Part shown: positions 7,707 to 16,996 of the stretch, in pieces
Layout: each line of letters begins with the position of its first letter
Position numbering within the stretch: position 1 is the stretch's first letter
Source of the DNA: Nonomuraea montanisoli
GTDB taxonomy: Bacteria > Actinomycetota > Actinomycetes > Streptosporangiales > Streptosporangiaceae
Direction: 5' to 3'
Assembly: GCF_013363975.1 (NCBI RefSeq)
Contig: NZ_JABWGN010000002.1
Coordinates: forward strand, 62,001-126,000
Length of the DNA: 64,000 bases
Position numbers and translations under genes: made by a program
Notes under the pieces: generated by a model
Databases searched by the model: none
What the model was told of the DNA's origin: nothing
What the model saw: the letters and a program-made list of their open reading frames with translations, nothing else

Positions 7707-8027
7707 ATGGACGAGCCCGTACGGGAGGTGCGTTCGCCGCGCCTGCGGATCGAGGCCGACCGGGAGGCGGTCGAGCGCGACCTGTCGCGGCTCGTGCTCA
7801 CGCTGGTGGAGCTGGTGCGCCAGCTCGTCGAGCGGCAGTCCGTACGCCGCATGGAGGAGGGCGACCTGTCCGACGAGCAGGTCGAGGTGCTCGGCATGAC
7901 GCTGATGCGGCTGGAGGACGCCATGACCGAGCTGTGCGACCGGTTCGGCCTGTCGCCCTCCGACCTCAACCTGGACCTCGGCCCGCTGGGCACGCTCCTC
8001 CCCGAGGAGGACCGGCGGGAGCGTTGA
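7707..8027 (+). CDS. gvpK: gas vesicle protein GvpK
   Basis: 106 residues. The family features are visible: a helical protein with ADREAVERDLSRLVLTLVEL, RQLVERQSVRRMEEGDL and the C-terminal GLSPSDLNLDLGPLGTLL. GvpK is an essential assembly protein of unknown biochemical role. It is the last gene of the operon, five bases after gvpS, and is followed by a GC hairpin and the convergent glycosidase gene. Confidence 0.9.
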   Translation: MDEPVREVRSPRLRIEADREAVERDLSRLVLTLVELVRQLVERQSVRRMEEGDLSDEQVEVLGMTLMRLEDAMTELCDRFGLSPSDLNLDLGPLGTLLPEEDRRER

Positions 8028-8035
8028 CGATCCGG

Positions 8036-8053
8036 GGCCGGGCTCACCCGGCC
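8036..8053. terminator. candidate bidirectional hairpin between convergent genes
   Basis: A perfect 7-bp GC stem (GGCCGGG/CCCGGCC) with a 4-nt loop lies between the gvpK stop and the stop of the convergent glycosidase gene. There is no T-run, so it may stop transcription only weakly. Confidence 0.4.
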
Positions 8054-8054
8054 G

Positions 8055-11000
8055 TCACTGGACCGTCACGGTCGCCCGGGCCTGCACGGTGGTGCCCGCC
8101 ACCGTGCCGGTCACCGTGAACGTCCCCGGCTGGGCGTACTCCTCCGGGCCGACCGCCTCCCAGGTGACGGCCACGGAGCTGTCCTTCGACCCGTCGTTGC
8201 AGGTCGCGACGACCGTCCCGGGCAGCGACGGCGCCACCCCCGCCCGGGTCGTGACCGCCTCCTCGGCGATCGAGGTGATGGTCACCGCCGCGGTCGTCCG
8301 GACGTACACGATGGCCTGGGCGGGTTGCCGGACGCCCTCGGCGAGCCCGGCGACGGTGAAGCTGGTGCCGCCGGTCCTGACCTGCTCGGGCGTGACCTGC
8401 TGCCAGGTGACGGCGGCCGAGCTGCGGGCGCCGTCCGCGTACAGGGTCTCTACGGTGGCCGGCAGCTCGGGCAGCGTGCCGGCCAGGGTGGGGACGTGCA
8501 CGGGGCGGACGGAGTCCGGCGGCACCTCGTACGCCTTGACCTCCAGCAGCCCGACCGACGCCCCTCCGGCCTCCAGTTGGACGCGCAGCCTCGAGGTCGT
8601 GACCGTGTCGAAGGACACGGTGTTGTAGGCGTCGACCGCGGTCGGGTAGGAGGCGACGCCGGTGACGTCCTCGAAGGAGTCCCCGTCCCACCGCTGGACC
8701 TTCCACGAGGCGGGCACGCGCACGCCGCCGCCGTCGTCGAAGAAGTACACGTCGGCCTTGTTCAGCCGCACCGGCGCCGGCCAGTCGAGCTGCACCCACT
8801 GCGTGCCCTGCTGCGGCCAGGTGCCCCAGCGCGGGTTGGCGCCGTCGTCGGAGCGCGGCGGGTCGACGCCGTCGTTGACGGCCGTCACCTTCTCCCAGGG
8901 CGAGGTGTAGGAGGCGGTGGGCGTGGCCCTGGGCGCCACGTTCACCTGCTGGGCCTGCGCGGTGGCGGTCACGGTCACGGTCGCCGAGCCGCTCTTCTCG
9001 CCGTCGGAGGCGGTGAGCCGCAGCCGGTAGGTGCCCGGCTCGGAGAACGAGACGACCGTGCTCGTGCCCGTCGGGTCGGTGAAGAACGCCTCGCCGGGCC
9101 CGTCCGCCTTGGCCCACTGGGTGGTGAGCCGGCCCGACGGCAGCGCGTCGTCCTTGACCGTCGCGTCGATCCTGGCCTGGCCCGGGCGGCTGAAGGCGGG
9201 ATCGGCGACGGCCACCACGCTCGGCGCCCGGTTGGCGGCCGAGCCGGCGTCGGCGCCCGTCCGGTACGCCTGCACCTCCTTCAGGCCCGTCGCGTAGCCG
9301 GGCTGGTGCGTGACCAGGACCCGCAGCCGGCGCGCGGTGACGGCGGGGAAGCCGACCTCGTTGAGGTTGGCCCGCGGGTAGGCCGGCTTCCTGGCCTGTC
9401 CGGGCACGTCTTTCCAGGTGTCGCCGTCCTGGTACTGCACCGTGTAGAAGGCGGGCTCCCGGTGCCCGCCGGCCTTGCGGTCGTTGAAGAAGTACAGCCT
9501 GAGCCGGTCGACCTGCTGCGCCGAGCCGAGGTCCACCTCCAGCCAGTCCTGGGGCTTGCCCGACCCCTTGCTGTCCCAGTACGGCTCGTTGATCGTGAAC
9601 CCGTCCACCGCCCCGGCCGGGTCGCCGTGGGAGGCGGTGGCCGTCCTGACCAGGTCGGGCCGGGTGGAGCGCAGGTCCACGCCGGCCTTCTGGAACAGGT
9701 CCTCGACGCGGTCGCCCGAGAGCTCCACCTGGACGGGGGCCTTCATCGAGGCCGCCTTCTCGGCGTGCACCACCTGTCCGCCCTCGACCTCGCCGGTGGC
9801 CGGGTCCCAGGTGGCGTGCGCGAGCCCGGACAGGGTGACCTTGCGCTTGCCGTCTACCAGGATCGAGTACCCCTCGGGCACCCCGGCGTAGTGCCGGGTG
9901 CCGTCGCCCGGCTTGTCCCAGACGATGGTCAGGTCCTTGCCGCGGTAGTCGACGCCGTTGACGGTGAAGTGGTCCCAGCCGATGTCGACCGGCCACAGCT
10001 CCACCTTGCCGTCGGAGCGCGGGCGCAGGCCCATCACGTCCTCGATGACGGTCCAGTTGCTGCTGCCGAGGATCGTGTGGTGGATCCAGGAGCGGTAGCC
10101 GATGGTCTTGGTGTCCTGGTTCCAGTCGGCCCAGAACTCGTTGGCGTCGGGGTAGCGGGTGTCGCCGCCGACGTACTGCGACCAGGCGTTCCAGTACAGG
10201 AGCTGCTTGTACTGCTCGGCCGTGATGTACGGCGACTGGTACTGGCGCAGCGCCTTGCCGAACAGCGCGAAGTTCCGGGTCGAGTTGATCTGCGAGAAGT
10301 TGTTCGAGCCCGGGTTGCCGGCCGCGGCGGCCTCCGCCTTGTCCTTCTGGTTGGCGGTATAGGCCGGGAAGATCGGATATTCCGCAGGATCTGCCCACAA
10401 ACGGAGCGCCTCCCGATATTTCGGGTCGTCGGTGGGCACCAGGCCGGTCGCGTACGGGATGTAGTTGTTCGACTCCTTCCACGGGATCAGCTTGCCCGTC
10501 TGCAGGTCACGGTGCTTGAACAGCTTGTCCTGCTCGTCCCACAGCAGGGTGAGGATGCCGTTCCTCACCTTGTCGGCCACGCCGCGCATCTCGGCGGCCT
10601 TGGCCGTGTCGCCGGTCAGCTCGTACGCCTGCGCCGCCGCCGTCGCGTTGGCGTAGACGTAGGCGCCTTCCAGCCGCTCGTTGGCCCGCCCGTAGTAGTG
10701 GAACGACACCGCGTCGGCGTCGTTGCCGGTCATGTACTCCCGGTCGTACTCGATGACCCCGTTGTGGTCGGAGTCGTACGCGCCGAGCTGCCCGTACACG
10801 TCCTTCTCGGCGTAGCGGGCGAGGTTGCGCAGGATCGCCGGCTGGCCGCCGTGGATCTGGTAGCTCTCCAGCGCCGCCGCCGAGATGTACTGGGTGTAGC
10901 TGTTTGACCAGTTCTCCGGATCGCCCGGGTTGTCGGTGTACGTGGAGTTGCGCGACACCTCACCGGCCGACACCCACGGCCCGTACGAGTAGATCGGGTC

Positions 11001-12080
11001 CCGCAGGTACTTCAGGTCCTGCACGAACATCGGGACGGTCAGCACGATCGCGTTGTTGTAGCCCAGCGCGCCCTCCACCGACGTCGGGAACTGGTAGTCG
11101 TTCCCGGGGATGTCGGCGTCGAGGAAGTTGAAGCGCATGAGCCACCAGCGGTAGTACACGAACTTCTTGATGTTCTCGTCCGGCACGTCGATGTAGGGGA
11201 TGTTCCGCGCCCACCAGGCGTTGTAGTCCTGGAGCTGGCGGCGCAGCGCCTGTTCCGGCGAGCGGCCCCGGTAGCCGTCGTACTCCGAGCGCGAGGCGGG
11301 CAGCTCGTCGGTGACGAAGCCCATCTGCACCTTGGCGCGCACCGTCCCGCCGGGGGCGACCGTGACCGAGCCCTTCAGCGTGCCGTCCGACGCCTTCAGC
11401 CCGTCACCGCTGAGCCTGGGGAAGACCGTGGTCAGCCGGTTCCTGGCGAACACGGCGCCGGTCAGCTCCCGGTCGCCGTCCGCGGTCCTGGCGTACGGGG
11501 AGGTCACCGTGATGGGGACGTCCTTGGCCGCCGATCCCGTGTTGGTGATCTCCAGCGTCGTCACGGCGACGTTCTCGTGCGTGATGAACTTCTTCACGCC
11601 GACCGCGAGCCCGTCCCCGGTGTAGCGGCCGCTCCAGTGGCTGGGCATCTGCAGCCGCCTGGAGACGTCCTCGTTCAGGTCGGTCCCGAACGAGATCGTG
11701 TACGCGTCGCGGTTGTCGATGCTCTCCCAGTACGCGACGTGCCCGCCGAAGCCGATCTTCCTGGGGTCGTGCTCCTTCATGAACAGCGCCCGGCCGCGCG
11801 ACATCAGCCAGGTGCCCGCCGGGTCGTCACCCGGCCGGGCCAGCATGCGGTCGATCCAGTAGGAGTCGCCGCCCTTCTCCTTCCGGTAGATCTCCGCCAT
11901 CATCCTGCGCGGGTCGTAGCCGGCGGGCTCGTCGGGCACCGGGTCCGCGCCGGTGAAGGCCGGCATGCCCAGCGGGTCCTGGGCTGTCCGCGCCGCCTGC
12001 GCGGAGGCGGCCGGCGGGGTGCCGGCGAGCAGGCCGCCCGCCAGGGTCAGGGCGACCAGACAGGGCAGGGTTCTACGCAA
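8055..12080 (-). CDS. secreted multidomain glycoside hydrolase, (alpha/alpha)6-barrel catalytic module
   Basis: 1,341 residues with a Sec signal peptide (MRRTLPCLVALTLAGGLLAG, likely cut after ASA). A beta-rich N-terminal region precedes an (alpha/alpha)6-barrel-like region (~290-760, with YYRWWLMRFNFLD, YHYYGR-type aromatic motifs and the WADWNQDTKTIGYRSW stretch), resembling MGH1-like/GH63-type glycosidases. Then come an F5/8 type C (CBM32-like) domain (~813-940), an Ig/PKD-like domain (~950-1038), a second F5/8 C domain (~1045-1183) and two bacterial Ig-like (Big_4) domains to the end. Placed beside a GH127 enzyme and an importer, it probably trims arabinose-containing plant polysaccharide outside the cell; exact specificity cannot be read. 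About 10,360-10,430 is noticeably less GC-rich than the rest. Confidence 0.8.
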   Translation of the reverse strand: MRRTLPCLVALTLAGGLLAGTPPAASAQAARTAQDPLGMPAFTGADPVPDEPAGYDPRRMMAEIYRKEKGGDSYWIDRMLARPGDDPAGTWLMSRGRALFMKEHDPRKIGFGGHVAYWESIDNRDAYTISFGTDLNEDVSRRLQMPSHWSGRYTGDGLAVGVKKFITHENVAVTTLEITNTGSAAKDVPITVTSPYARTADGDRELTGAVFARNRLTTVFPRLSGDGLKASDGTLKGSVTVAPGGTVRAKVQMGFVTDELPASRSEYDGYRGRSPEQALRRQLQDYNAWWARNIPYIDVPDENIKKFVYYRWWLMRFNFLDADIPGNDYQFPTSVEGALGYNNAIVLTVPMFVQDLKYLRDPIYSYGPWVSAGEVSRNSTYTDNPGDPENWSNSYTQYISAAALESYQIHGGQPAILRNLARYAEKDVYGQLGAYDSDHNGVIEYDREYMTGNDADAVSFHYYGRANERLEGAYVYANATAAAQAYELTGDTAKAAEMRGVADKVRNGILTLLWDEQDKLFKHRDLQTGKLIPWKESNNYIPYATGLVPTDDPKYREALRLWADPAEYPIFPAYTANQKDKAEAAAAGNPGSNNFSQINSTRNFALFGKALRQYQSPYITAEQYKQLLYWNAWSQYVGGDTRYPDANEFWADWNQDTKTIGYRSWIHHTILGSSNWTVIEDVMGLRPRSDGKVELWPVDIGWDHFTVNGVDYRGKDLTIVWDKPGDGTRHYAGVPEGYSILVDGKRKVTLSGLAHATWDPATGEVEGGQVVHAEKAASMKAPVQVELSGDRVEDLFQKAGVDLRSTRPDLVRTATASHGDPAGAVDGFTINEPYWDSKGSGKPQDWLEVDLGSAQQVDRLRLYFFNDRKAGGHREPAFYTVQYQDGDTWKDVPGQARKPAYPRANLNEVGFPAVTARRLRVLVTHQPGYATGLKEVQAYRTGADAGSAANRAPSVVAVADPAFSRPGQARIDATVKDDALPSGRLTTQWAKADGPGEAFFTDPTGTSTVVSFSEPGTYRLRLTASDGEKSGSATVTVTATAQAQQVNVAPRATPTASYTSPWEKVTAVNDGVDPPRSDDGANPRWGTWPQQGTQWVQLDWPAPVRLNKADVYFFDDGGGVRVPASWKVQRWDGDSFEDVTGVASYPTAVDAYNTVSFDTVTTSRLRVQLEAGGASVGLLEVKAYEVPPDSVRPVHVPTLAGTLPELPATVETLYADGARSSAAVTWQQVTPEQVRTGGTSFTVAGLAEGVRQPAQAIVYVRTTAAVTITSIAEEAVTTRAGVAPSLPGTVVATCNDGSKDSSVAVTWEAVGPEEYAQPGTFTVTGTVAGTTVQARATVTVQ

Positions 12081-12104
12081 GGGGTCTCCTCCAGCGGGGG
12101 GGTG

Positions 12105-13937
12105 TCACTCGGCGACGGGAAGCCAGACGCGCATGGTGGCGGGGCCGCGGTTGCCCCACCGGTGATAGGGGACGAGCCGCAGCACGGTGTCCGCGCCGCC
12201 GCTCACCTGGTCCGGTTCCGGCCCGTACGGCCAGCCGTTGCCCCGGGGCGCCGCGCGCACCGCGGCGACCTCCAGCTCGACCGCCTCGCCGCCTGCGGTC
12301 CCGTCCTCCTCCGCGGACGGGACCTCCGCGGGCGGGACCGGCGCGCGGACGGTCAGGTGCGCCAGGGGCGGCTCGTCGCCCACCGACTCCGCGCAGTACA
12401 CGAGCGGCCCCCGCTCCACCGCCGCGCAGCCGCGCAGGGCGTCGATGCGCCGGTCCGGGTACGTCCAGCGCGGCTCCATGGGCAGCTCCAGCCGGATCTC
12501 GTCCCCGGCCCGCCACGGCCCTTGCGCGGTGGCGTAGCCGGGCGCGACCGGCCGGGCCGGGCCGGAGCCGGCGGACAGCGTGGCGCCGCTCGCCCAGGAC
12601 GGCACCCGCAGCGACACGGCGCCCGCGCCGTCCTCCAGGACCCGCACCGTCACGCCGCCCGACCACGGGTAGCCGGTCTCCACCCGCAGCGCCAGCTCGC
12701 CGTGCCGGATCTCGGCGGGCGTGTGCTGGTGGATCCGCACCCCGCCGGAGTCGGCGGCGGCCACGTACGCGCCCAGGGAGGCGAGGGTGCGGGCGATGTT
12801 GTTCGGGCAGCACGACACGTCGAACCACTGCGAGCGCAGGCTGCCCTCGGCCGCGTGGTTGACGCCTTCGGGGGGCGCGGCGGCCACCCGCACGTGCAGC
12901 GGGTTGGCGTAGAAGAACGAGCGGCCGTCCAGCGCGACGCCGGTGGCGAGCATGTTGTACATCGTCCGCTCGGTCACCTCGGCGTACCTGACGTCGCCGG
13001 TGGCGAGCAGCAGCCGGTGCGCCAGCATGATCGAGGCGATGCTCGCACAGGTCTCGTTGTAGGCGCGGTCCGGCGGCAGCTCGAAGTCCTCGCCGTACGA
13101 CTCGTCGGCGTGCCGCGAGCCCATGCCGCCGGTCAGGTGGGTGCGCCGGGTCAGGGTCCGCTCCCACTGCGCCTCGACGGTCTTGAGCAGCTCCTCGTCG
13201 CCGGTCTCCACGGCCACGTCCACCACGCCGGAAGCCAGGTAGAGGGCGCGGACGACGTGGCCGCGGAAGACCTGCGCCTGCCGTACCGGGAGGTCGTCCT
13301 GGAAGTAGGCGCGGCCGAAGGGGATGTCGCCCAGCGCCGGCAGGCCGCGGCGCTCGACGAAGCGGCGGGCCATCTCCAGGTACCGCTCGGCCCCGGTCGC
13401 CCGGTACAGCTCGACCAGCGCCATCTCGACCACCGGGTGGCCGCAGGTCTCGGTGGTGTCCATGAAGCGCCGGCACACGTGGTCGGCGGCGCGCAGCGTG
13501 ATCTCGGTCAGCCGGTCCTCGCCGTGCGTGCGCAGCCGGGCCACGCCCGCCTGGATGAGGTGGCCGTAGCAGTACAGCTCGTGGCCCCACTCGAAGTCGG
13601 TGTAGCGGTTGCCGCTCCAGCGCGTGTTGAGGTAGCCGTCGCCCTCCTGCGCCCTGCCCACGGTCTCGGCCAGCTCCGGCAGCGCCGGGTGGTCGGCCCA
13701 GGCCATGCCCTCCAGCAGCTTGTAGATCTCCGAGTCGCTGAACTCCCGGCCCCGGCGCGGGCGCTGTCCGCGGAAGTTGCCGATCCAGCCTTCGCGCTCC
13801 ATCCACTCCTGGCAGTGCGCCATGGTGACGTCCCGGTTGAGGGCCGCGCGGTCGCCCCAGAACCCGGCGGCCAGCCGCACGGAGTCGAGGCCCAACGGGG
13901 AGAGCACGCCCGAGGAGGGCAGGACAGGGTTAGCCAC
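12105..13937 (-). CDS. GH127-family beta-L-arabinofuranosidase
   Basis: 610 residues, no signal peptide, so cytoplasmic. The GH127 zinc-thiolate site is visible: Glu295 and Cys297 in YNETCASI, and Cys376-Cys377 in DVSCCPNN. In the characterised enzyme HypBA1 the equivalent residues are Zn ligands and one of the paired Cys is the nucleophile. The fold is an (alpha/alpha)6 barrel plus C-terminal beta domains. The enzyme would release L-arabinose from imported beta-L-arabinofuranosides, feeding the araBDA enzymes nearby. GTG start at 13937 overlaps the upstream permease by 8 nt, so it belongs to the importer operon (SBP, permease, permease, GH127, then the secreted glycosidase). Confidence 0.9.
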   Translation of the reverse strand: MANPVLPSSGVLSPLGLDSVRLAAGFWGDRAALNRDVTMAHCQEWMEREGWIGNFRGQRPRRGREFSDSEIYKLLEGMAWADHPALPELAETVGRAQEGDGYLNTRWSGNRYTDFEWGHELYCYGHLIQAGVARLRTHGEDRLTEITLRAADHVCRRFMDTTETCGHPVVEMALVELYRATGAERYLEMARRFVERRGLPALGDIPFGRAYFQDDLPVRQAQVFRGHVVRALYLASGVVDVAVETGDEELLKTVEAQWERTLTRRTHLTGGMGSRHADESYGEDFELPPDRAYNETCASIASIMLAHRLLLATGDVRYAEVTERTMYNMLATGVALDGRSFFYANPLHVRVAAAPPEGVNHAAEGSLRSQWFDVSCCPNNIARTLASLGAYVAAADSGGVRIHQHTPAEIRHGELALRVETGYPWSGGVTVRVLEDGAGAVSLRVPSWASGATLSAGSGPARPVAPGYATAQGPWRAGDEIRLELPMEPRWTYPDRRIDALRGCAAVERGPLVYCAESVGDEPPLAHLTVRAPVPPAEVPSAEEDGTAGGEAVELEVAAVRAAPRGNGWPYGPEPDQVSGGADTVLRLVPYHRWGNRGPATMRVWLPVAE

Positions 13938-14694
13938 GCAGAGCTCCCGACATGAATCCGCGCACGTAGTGGCGCTGCAGGACGATGAAGAGGATGAGGC
14001 ACGGGATGGCCATGACCATGACGCCGGCCTGGAGCATCCCGTAGTCGATCGCGCCGAACGTGCGCTGGGTCATGCTGACCACGGCCACGGGCAGCGTGAA
14101 GGACGAGCCGTCGTTGAGCAGGATGAGCGGGGCGAAGAAGTCGTTCCAGGAGGCGAGGAAGGCGAACAGGCCGACCGTGACGAGCGCGGGCCGCACCGCG
14201 TGCAGCAGGATGCGGGAGAACGCGCGGAAGGTGCCGCAGCCGTCGACCAGCGCCGCCTCCTCCAGCTCGCGCGGGATCGCCTCGAACGCGTTGCGCATCA
14301 TGAACAGCGCGAACGGGAGCTGGAACATGACGAACACCAGCGACAGCCCCACCAGCGAGTTCTGCAGGCCGATGAAGCCGAGCAGCACGTACAGCGGGAT
14401 GAGGATCGTCGCGTACGGCACCATGAGGATCGCCAGCGTGGCCAGGAACAGCAGGTTCTTGCCGGGGAAGTCGAAGCGGGCGAAGGCGTAGCCGCCGAGC
14501 GCCGACACCACGAGCGTGCCGGCGACGGTCATGGCCGACACGAGCACGCTGTTGGTGGCGTACGTGCCGAGCCCCTCGCCGAACCTGGCCATCTCCAGGT
14601 AGTCGGACGGGTCCTCCAGCGACGCCCAGCCGCTCCACACCAGCGGGAACAGGAACAGCACGGCCAGCGCCGACAGGGTGAGGTGGCGGGTCAC
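13930..14694 (-). CDS. carbohydrate ABC importer permease, MalG type (CUT1)
   Basis: 254 residues from GTG 14694, overlapping the stop of the previous permease (GTGA). About six membrane segments; the cytoplasmic EAA loop reads ELEEAALVDGCGTFRAF with the downstream ILLHAVRPAL. It ends in a short tail typical of MalG-like subunits. It pairs with the MalF-like subunit just upstream and the lipoprotein-binding protein. No ATPase is encoded in the operon, as usual for actinomycete CUT1 importers, which share an MsiK-type ATPase encoded elsewhere. The N-terminal cytoplasmic segment before the first membrane helix is unusually short. Confidence 0.9.
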   Translation of the reverse strand: MTRHLTLSALAVLFLFPLVWSGWASLEDPSDYLEMARFGEGLGTYATNSVLVSAMTVAGTLVVSALGGYAFARFDFPGKNLLFLATLAILMVPYATILIPLYVLLGFIGLQNSLVGLSLVFVMFQLPFALFMMRNAFEAIPRELEEAALVDGCGTFRAFSRILLHAVRPALVTVGLFAFLASWNDFFAPLILLNDGSSFTLPVAVVSMTQRTFGAIDYGMLQAGVMVMAIPCLILFIVLQRHYVRGFMSGALRG

Positions 14695-15605
14695 CGCAGC
14701 CTCCGCATCATCAGGGCGTTCAGCCCGACCAGGCCCACCAGCAGCACGACCGACAGGGCGGCGGCGCCGCCGAGGTCGAAGCGGAAGAACGCGTCGCGGT
14801 AGACGACCATGACCATGGAGACGGTGCTGTTGTCGGGGCCGCCGTTGGTGAAGATGAAGAACTGGTCGAAGGCCAGCAGGGAGCCGGTGACGCTGAGGAT
14901 CAGCATCAGGGCGAGCGTGGGCCGCAGCAGCGGCAGCGTGATCCTGGTGAAGATCTGCCGGCGGCCGGCGCCGTCGCTGCGCGCCGCCTCGTAGACCTCG
15001 ACCGGGATCGCCTGGAGCCCGGTCAGCAGGATGAGCATGTTGAACCCGGCGAAGCGCCACAGCACCAGCGCGATCGTGGAGAACAGCGCCATGTTCGGCG
15101 TGCCGATCCACTTGACCGGCTCGTGGGTGATCCCCAGCGCCCGCAGCATCGGGTCGACGGGGCCGAAGTCGTTGTTGAGCATGCCGTAGAACAGCAGCGC
15201 GGCGGCGGCGAAGCCGACCGCGCCCGGCAGGAAGAACGCGGTGCGGAAGAAGCCGACGCCGGGCCGGCGCTCCTGCACGAGCAGGGCGAGGCCGAGCGCG
15301 ACCGACGACAGCAGCACCGTGGTGATCGCCGTGTACTTCAGCGTGAAGAGCACCGCGTCGAGGAACAGCGGGTTGTCGGCGATCCTGGCGTAGTTGTCCG
15401 GGGCGTTGAAGTGGGCCGGGCCGAGCAGCGGCCAGCGGTTGAGCGACATCCACACCACGAGCACGAGGGGCACGACGAACAGCACCCCGACGATGACCGC
15501 GGTGGGCGCCGCGTACAGCCAGCCCTGGACCTTCTTGCCCCGCCATCGGGCGGGCGGCGCGCCGTGCGCCGCCCGCCGTCCGGCGCGCGTGAGCGTCAGC
15601 GTCAT
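14691..15605 (-). CDS. carbohydrate ABC importer permease, MalF type (CUT1)
   Basis: 304 residues with six membrane segments. The EAA motif is VYEAARSDGAGRRQIF followed by ITLPLLRP; the C-terminus (NGGPDNSTVSMVMVVY, FFRFDLGGAAALSV) is the family ending. It overlaps the binding-protein stop by four bases (ATGA, 15602-15605) and the next permease by GTGA, so the three are translationally coupled. The likely substrate is an arabino-oligosaccharide or arabinofuranoside, inferred from the GH127 gene in the same operon. Confidence 0.92.
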   Translation of the reverse strand: MTLTLTRAGRRAAHGAPPARWRGKKVQGWLYAAPTAVIVGVLFVVPLVLVVWMSLNRWPLLGPAHFNAPDNYARIADNPLFLDAVLFTLKYTAITTVLLSSVALGLALLVQERRPGVGFFRTAFFLPGAVGFAAAALLFYGMLNNDFGPVDPMLRALGITHEPVKWIGTPNMALFSTIALVLWRFAGFNMLILLTGLQAIPVEVYEAARSDGAGRRQIFTRITLPLLRPTLALMLILSVTGSLLAFDQFFIFTNGGPDNSTVSMVMVVYRDAFFRFDLGGAAALSVVLLVGLVGLNALMMRRLR

Positions 15606-16873
15606 TGCTGCAGCGACTTCGTGATCTCGGCGTTGAGCTGCGGGAGCTTCGAGGCGTCACCGAACATCGCCTCGCGGGCCAGGCGCAGCCACGGCCCCTG
15701 CGGGTCGTTGAAGGTCTGGCCGAAGCGCGGCGCGAACGGGGTCTGGCCCTTGGCCACCAGCGAGTTGATCAGCACGACGCGCGGGTCCTCGGCGGAGTAC
15801 TTGTTACCGGCCAGGTCGGTGCGGGCGAGCACGTCCTTGTTCTTGGCCATGACCTCGACCTGCGCGTCCTCCGACATGGTCCAGGACAGGAAGTCCCAGG
15901 CCGCGTCCGCGTTCTTCGTGGTGGAGGAGATGCCGATCGAGTCGCCGCCGACGAAGGTGGACTCGCCGCCGTCGGGGCCGGCGATCGGGGTGACACCGAT
16001 CTTCATGTCCTTCGGCATGAGGCCGAGCGTGGTCGAGGGCATCGGCATGACGCCGATCTCGCCCTTGGGGAAGAAGCCGGTCCAGGTCGGGCCCTGCTCC
16101 TCCTTGGCCGTCGGGCCGGTGGCCTTCTTGTCGTACAGCTCGCGCCAGATCGTGAAGACCTCGGTCATCGGGGGCCGGTCGTTGAGGGAGGTGGTGCCCT
16201 CGGGGTTCATGACCTGGCCGCCGGCCGCCCAGACCGAGGGCCAGAAGGTGAAGACGTAGCAGCCGCCGCAGTTGCCGCCGAAGAACGTGCCGTGGACCTT
16301 GCCGTCCTTGCCGAGCTTGTCCTGGATGGTGGTCGCCTGCTGGGCGAACTCCTTGAGCGTCTTGGGGCCCTTCTCCGGGTCGAGCCCGGCCTTCTGGTAC
16401 AGGTCCTTGTTCCAGAACCAGACCGACAGGTCGAGCGTGTGCGGCAGCGTGTACCGCCGGCCGTCCATCGTGCCCAGCTTCATGTGCGAGGGCGCGAGCT
16501 TGTCCTTGAACGGCAGGGCGGCGATCCGGTCGGTGATGTCGAGGAACAGGCCCTGCGCGGTGTAGTTGGGGACGAAGATGACGTCGGCGGCGAACACGTC
16601 GGGGAGCTGCTTGGCCCCGGCGGCGGCCGCGATGCGGGGCTGGTAGTTGTCCGTCGGGATGACGGTCAGTTTGACCTGGTTCTTGTGGCTGCTGTTGTAG
16701 GCCTTCACCAGCCGCTCGCTCTGGGCCTGCGTGGCGGCGCGCGTCCACATGGTGATGGTGGCCGGGCCCGCGGCGGGCTCGGCCGACGACCCGGCTCCGC
16801 CACCGCCGCCGCAAGCTGCGGATGTGAGCGCTAACAGTCCGAGGATGGCGATCCCGGCCAGCCGTCGTCTCAT
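15602..16873 (-). CDS. extracellular sugar-binding lipoprotein of the CUT1 importer
   Basis: 423 residues, a family-1 solute-binding protein with a lipobox (LTSAAC, Cys21) and a Gly/Ser linker. Features include ATITMWTRAATQAQSERLVK near the N-terminus and NKDLYQKAGLDPEKGPKTLK in the middle. It captures oligosaccharide and delivers it to the two permeases downstream. Upstream lie a near-consensus promoter and a LacI-type palindrome. Inside the lipoprotein signal sequence, codons 13-17 contain a perfect 14-bp copy of the operator used in the arabinose operon (16823-16836), including a rare TTA codon for Leu14. It therefore appears to answer to two repressors. Confidence 0.93.
   Translation of the reverse strand: MRRRLAGIAILGLLALTSAACGGGGGAGSSAEPAAGPATITMWTRAATQAQSERLVKAYNSSHKNQVKLTVIPTDNYQPRIAAAAGAKQLPDVFAADVIFVPNYTAQGLFLDITDRIAALPFKDKLAPSHMKLGTMDGRRYTLPHTLDLSVWFWNKDLYQKAGLDPEKGPKTLKEFAQQATTIQDKLGKDGKVHGTFFGGNCGGCYVFTFWPSVWAAGGQVMNPEGTTSLNDRPPMTEVFTIWRELYDKKATGPTAKEEQGPTWTGFFPKGEIGVMPMPSTTLGLMPKDMKIGVTPIAGPDGGESTFVGGDSIGISSTTKNADAAWDFLSWTMSEDAQVEVMAKNKDVLARTDLAGNKYSAEDPRVVLINSLVAKGQTPFAPRFGQTFNDPQGPWLRLAREAMFGDASKLPQLNAEITKSLQQ
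16823..16836 (-). promoter_or_regulatory. arabinose-type operator inside the binding-protein coding sequence
   Basis: Reads TGTTAGCGCTCACA on the minus strand, identical over all 14 bases to the site upstream of the second importer (19238-19251). It sits 38-51 nt after the start codon, within the signal-peptide codons. Confidence 0.65.
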
Positions 16874-16907
16874 GGTTGTCTCCTTCGGGACCCCCGAGAA
16901 CTAAAAG

Positions 16908-16919
16908 GTTTTCGGAAAC
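16908..16919. promoter_or_regulatory. LacI-type operator upstream of the CUT1 importer
   Basis: GTTTTCGGAAAC, an imperfect palindrome of the same design as the perfect one at 16987-16996. It overlaps the -10 element and transcription start region of the importer promoter, the expected position for repression. Confidence 0.6.
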
Positions 16920-16945
16920 GTAGAAGAAACATCGGTGCCTGTCAA
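16917..16945 (-). promoter_or_regulatory. sigma-70-type promoter of the CUT1 importer operon
   Basis: On the minus strand: TTGACA (16945-16940), a 17-nt spacer, then TACGTT (16922-16917). The start codon lies 44 nt after the -10. It is the best promoter match seen in the window. Confidence 0.65.
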
Positions 16946-16986
16946 TGGGTGTTAAGGTGCGTGGCAGTTGCCGGTGAATGAAAAGG

Positions 16987-16996
16987 GTTTCGAAAC
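16987..16996. promoter_or_regulatory. LacI-type operator abutting the regulator's start codon
   Basis: Perfect palindrome GTTTCGAAAC ends directly before the ATG at 16997 and overlaps the likely ribosome site AAAAGGG (16981-16987). Binding here would make the regulator repress itself. Confidence 0.6.

Noticed and set aside
8044..10907. Long open frames on both strands across the secreted glycosidase gene
   Set aside because: High-GC DNA leaves shadow frames open; only the 8055-12080 minus frame gives a signal peptide and recognisable domains.
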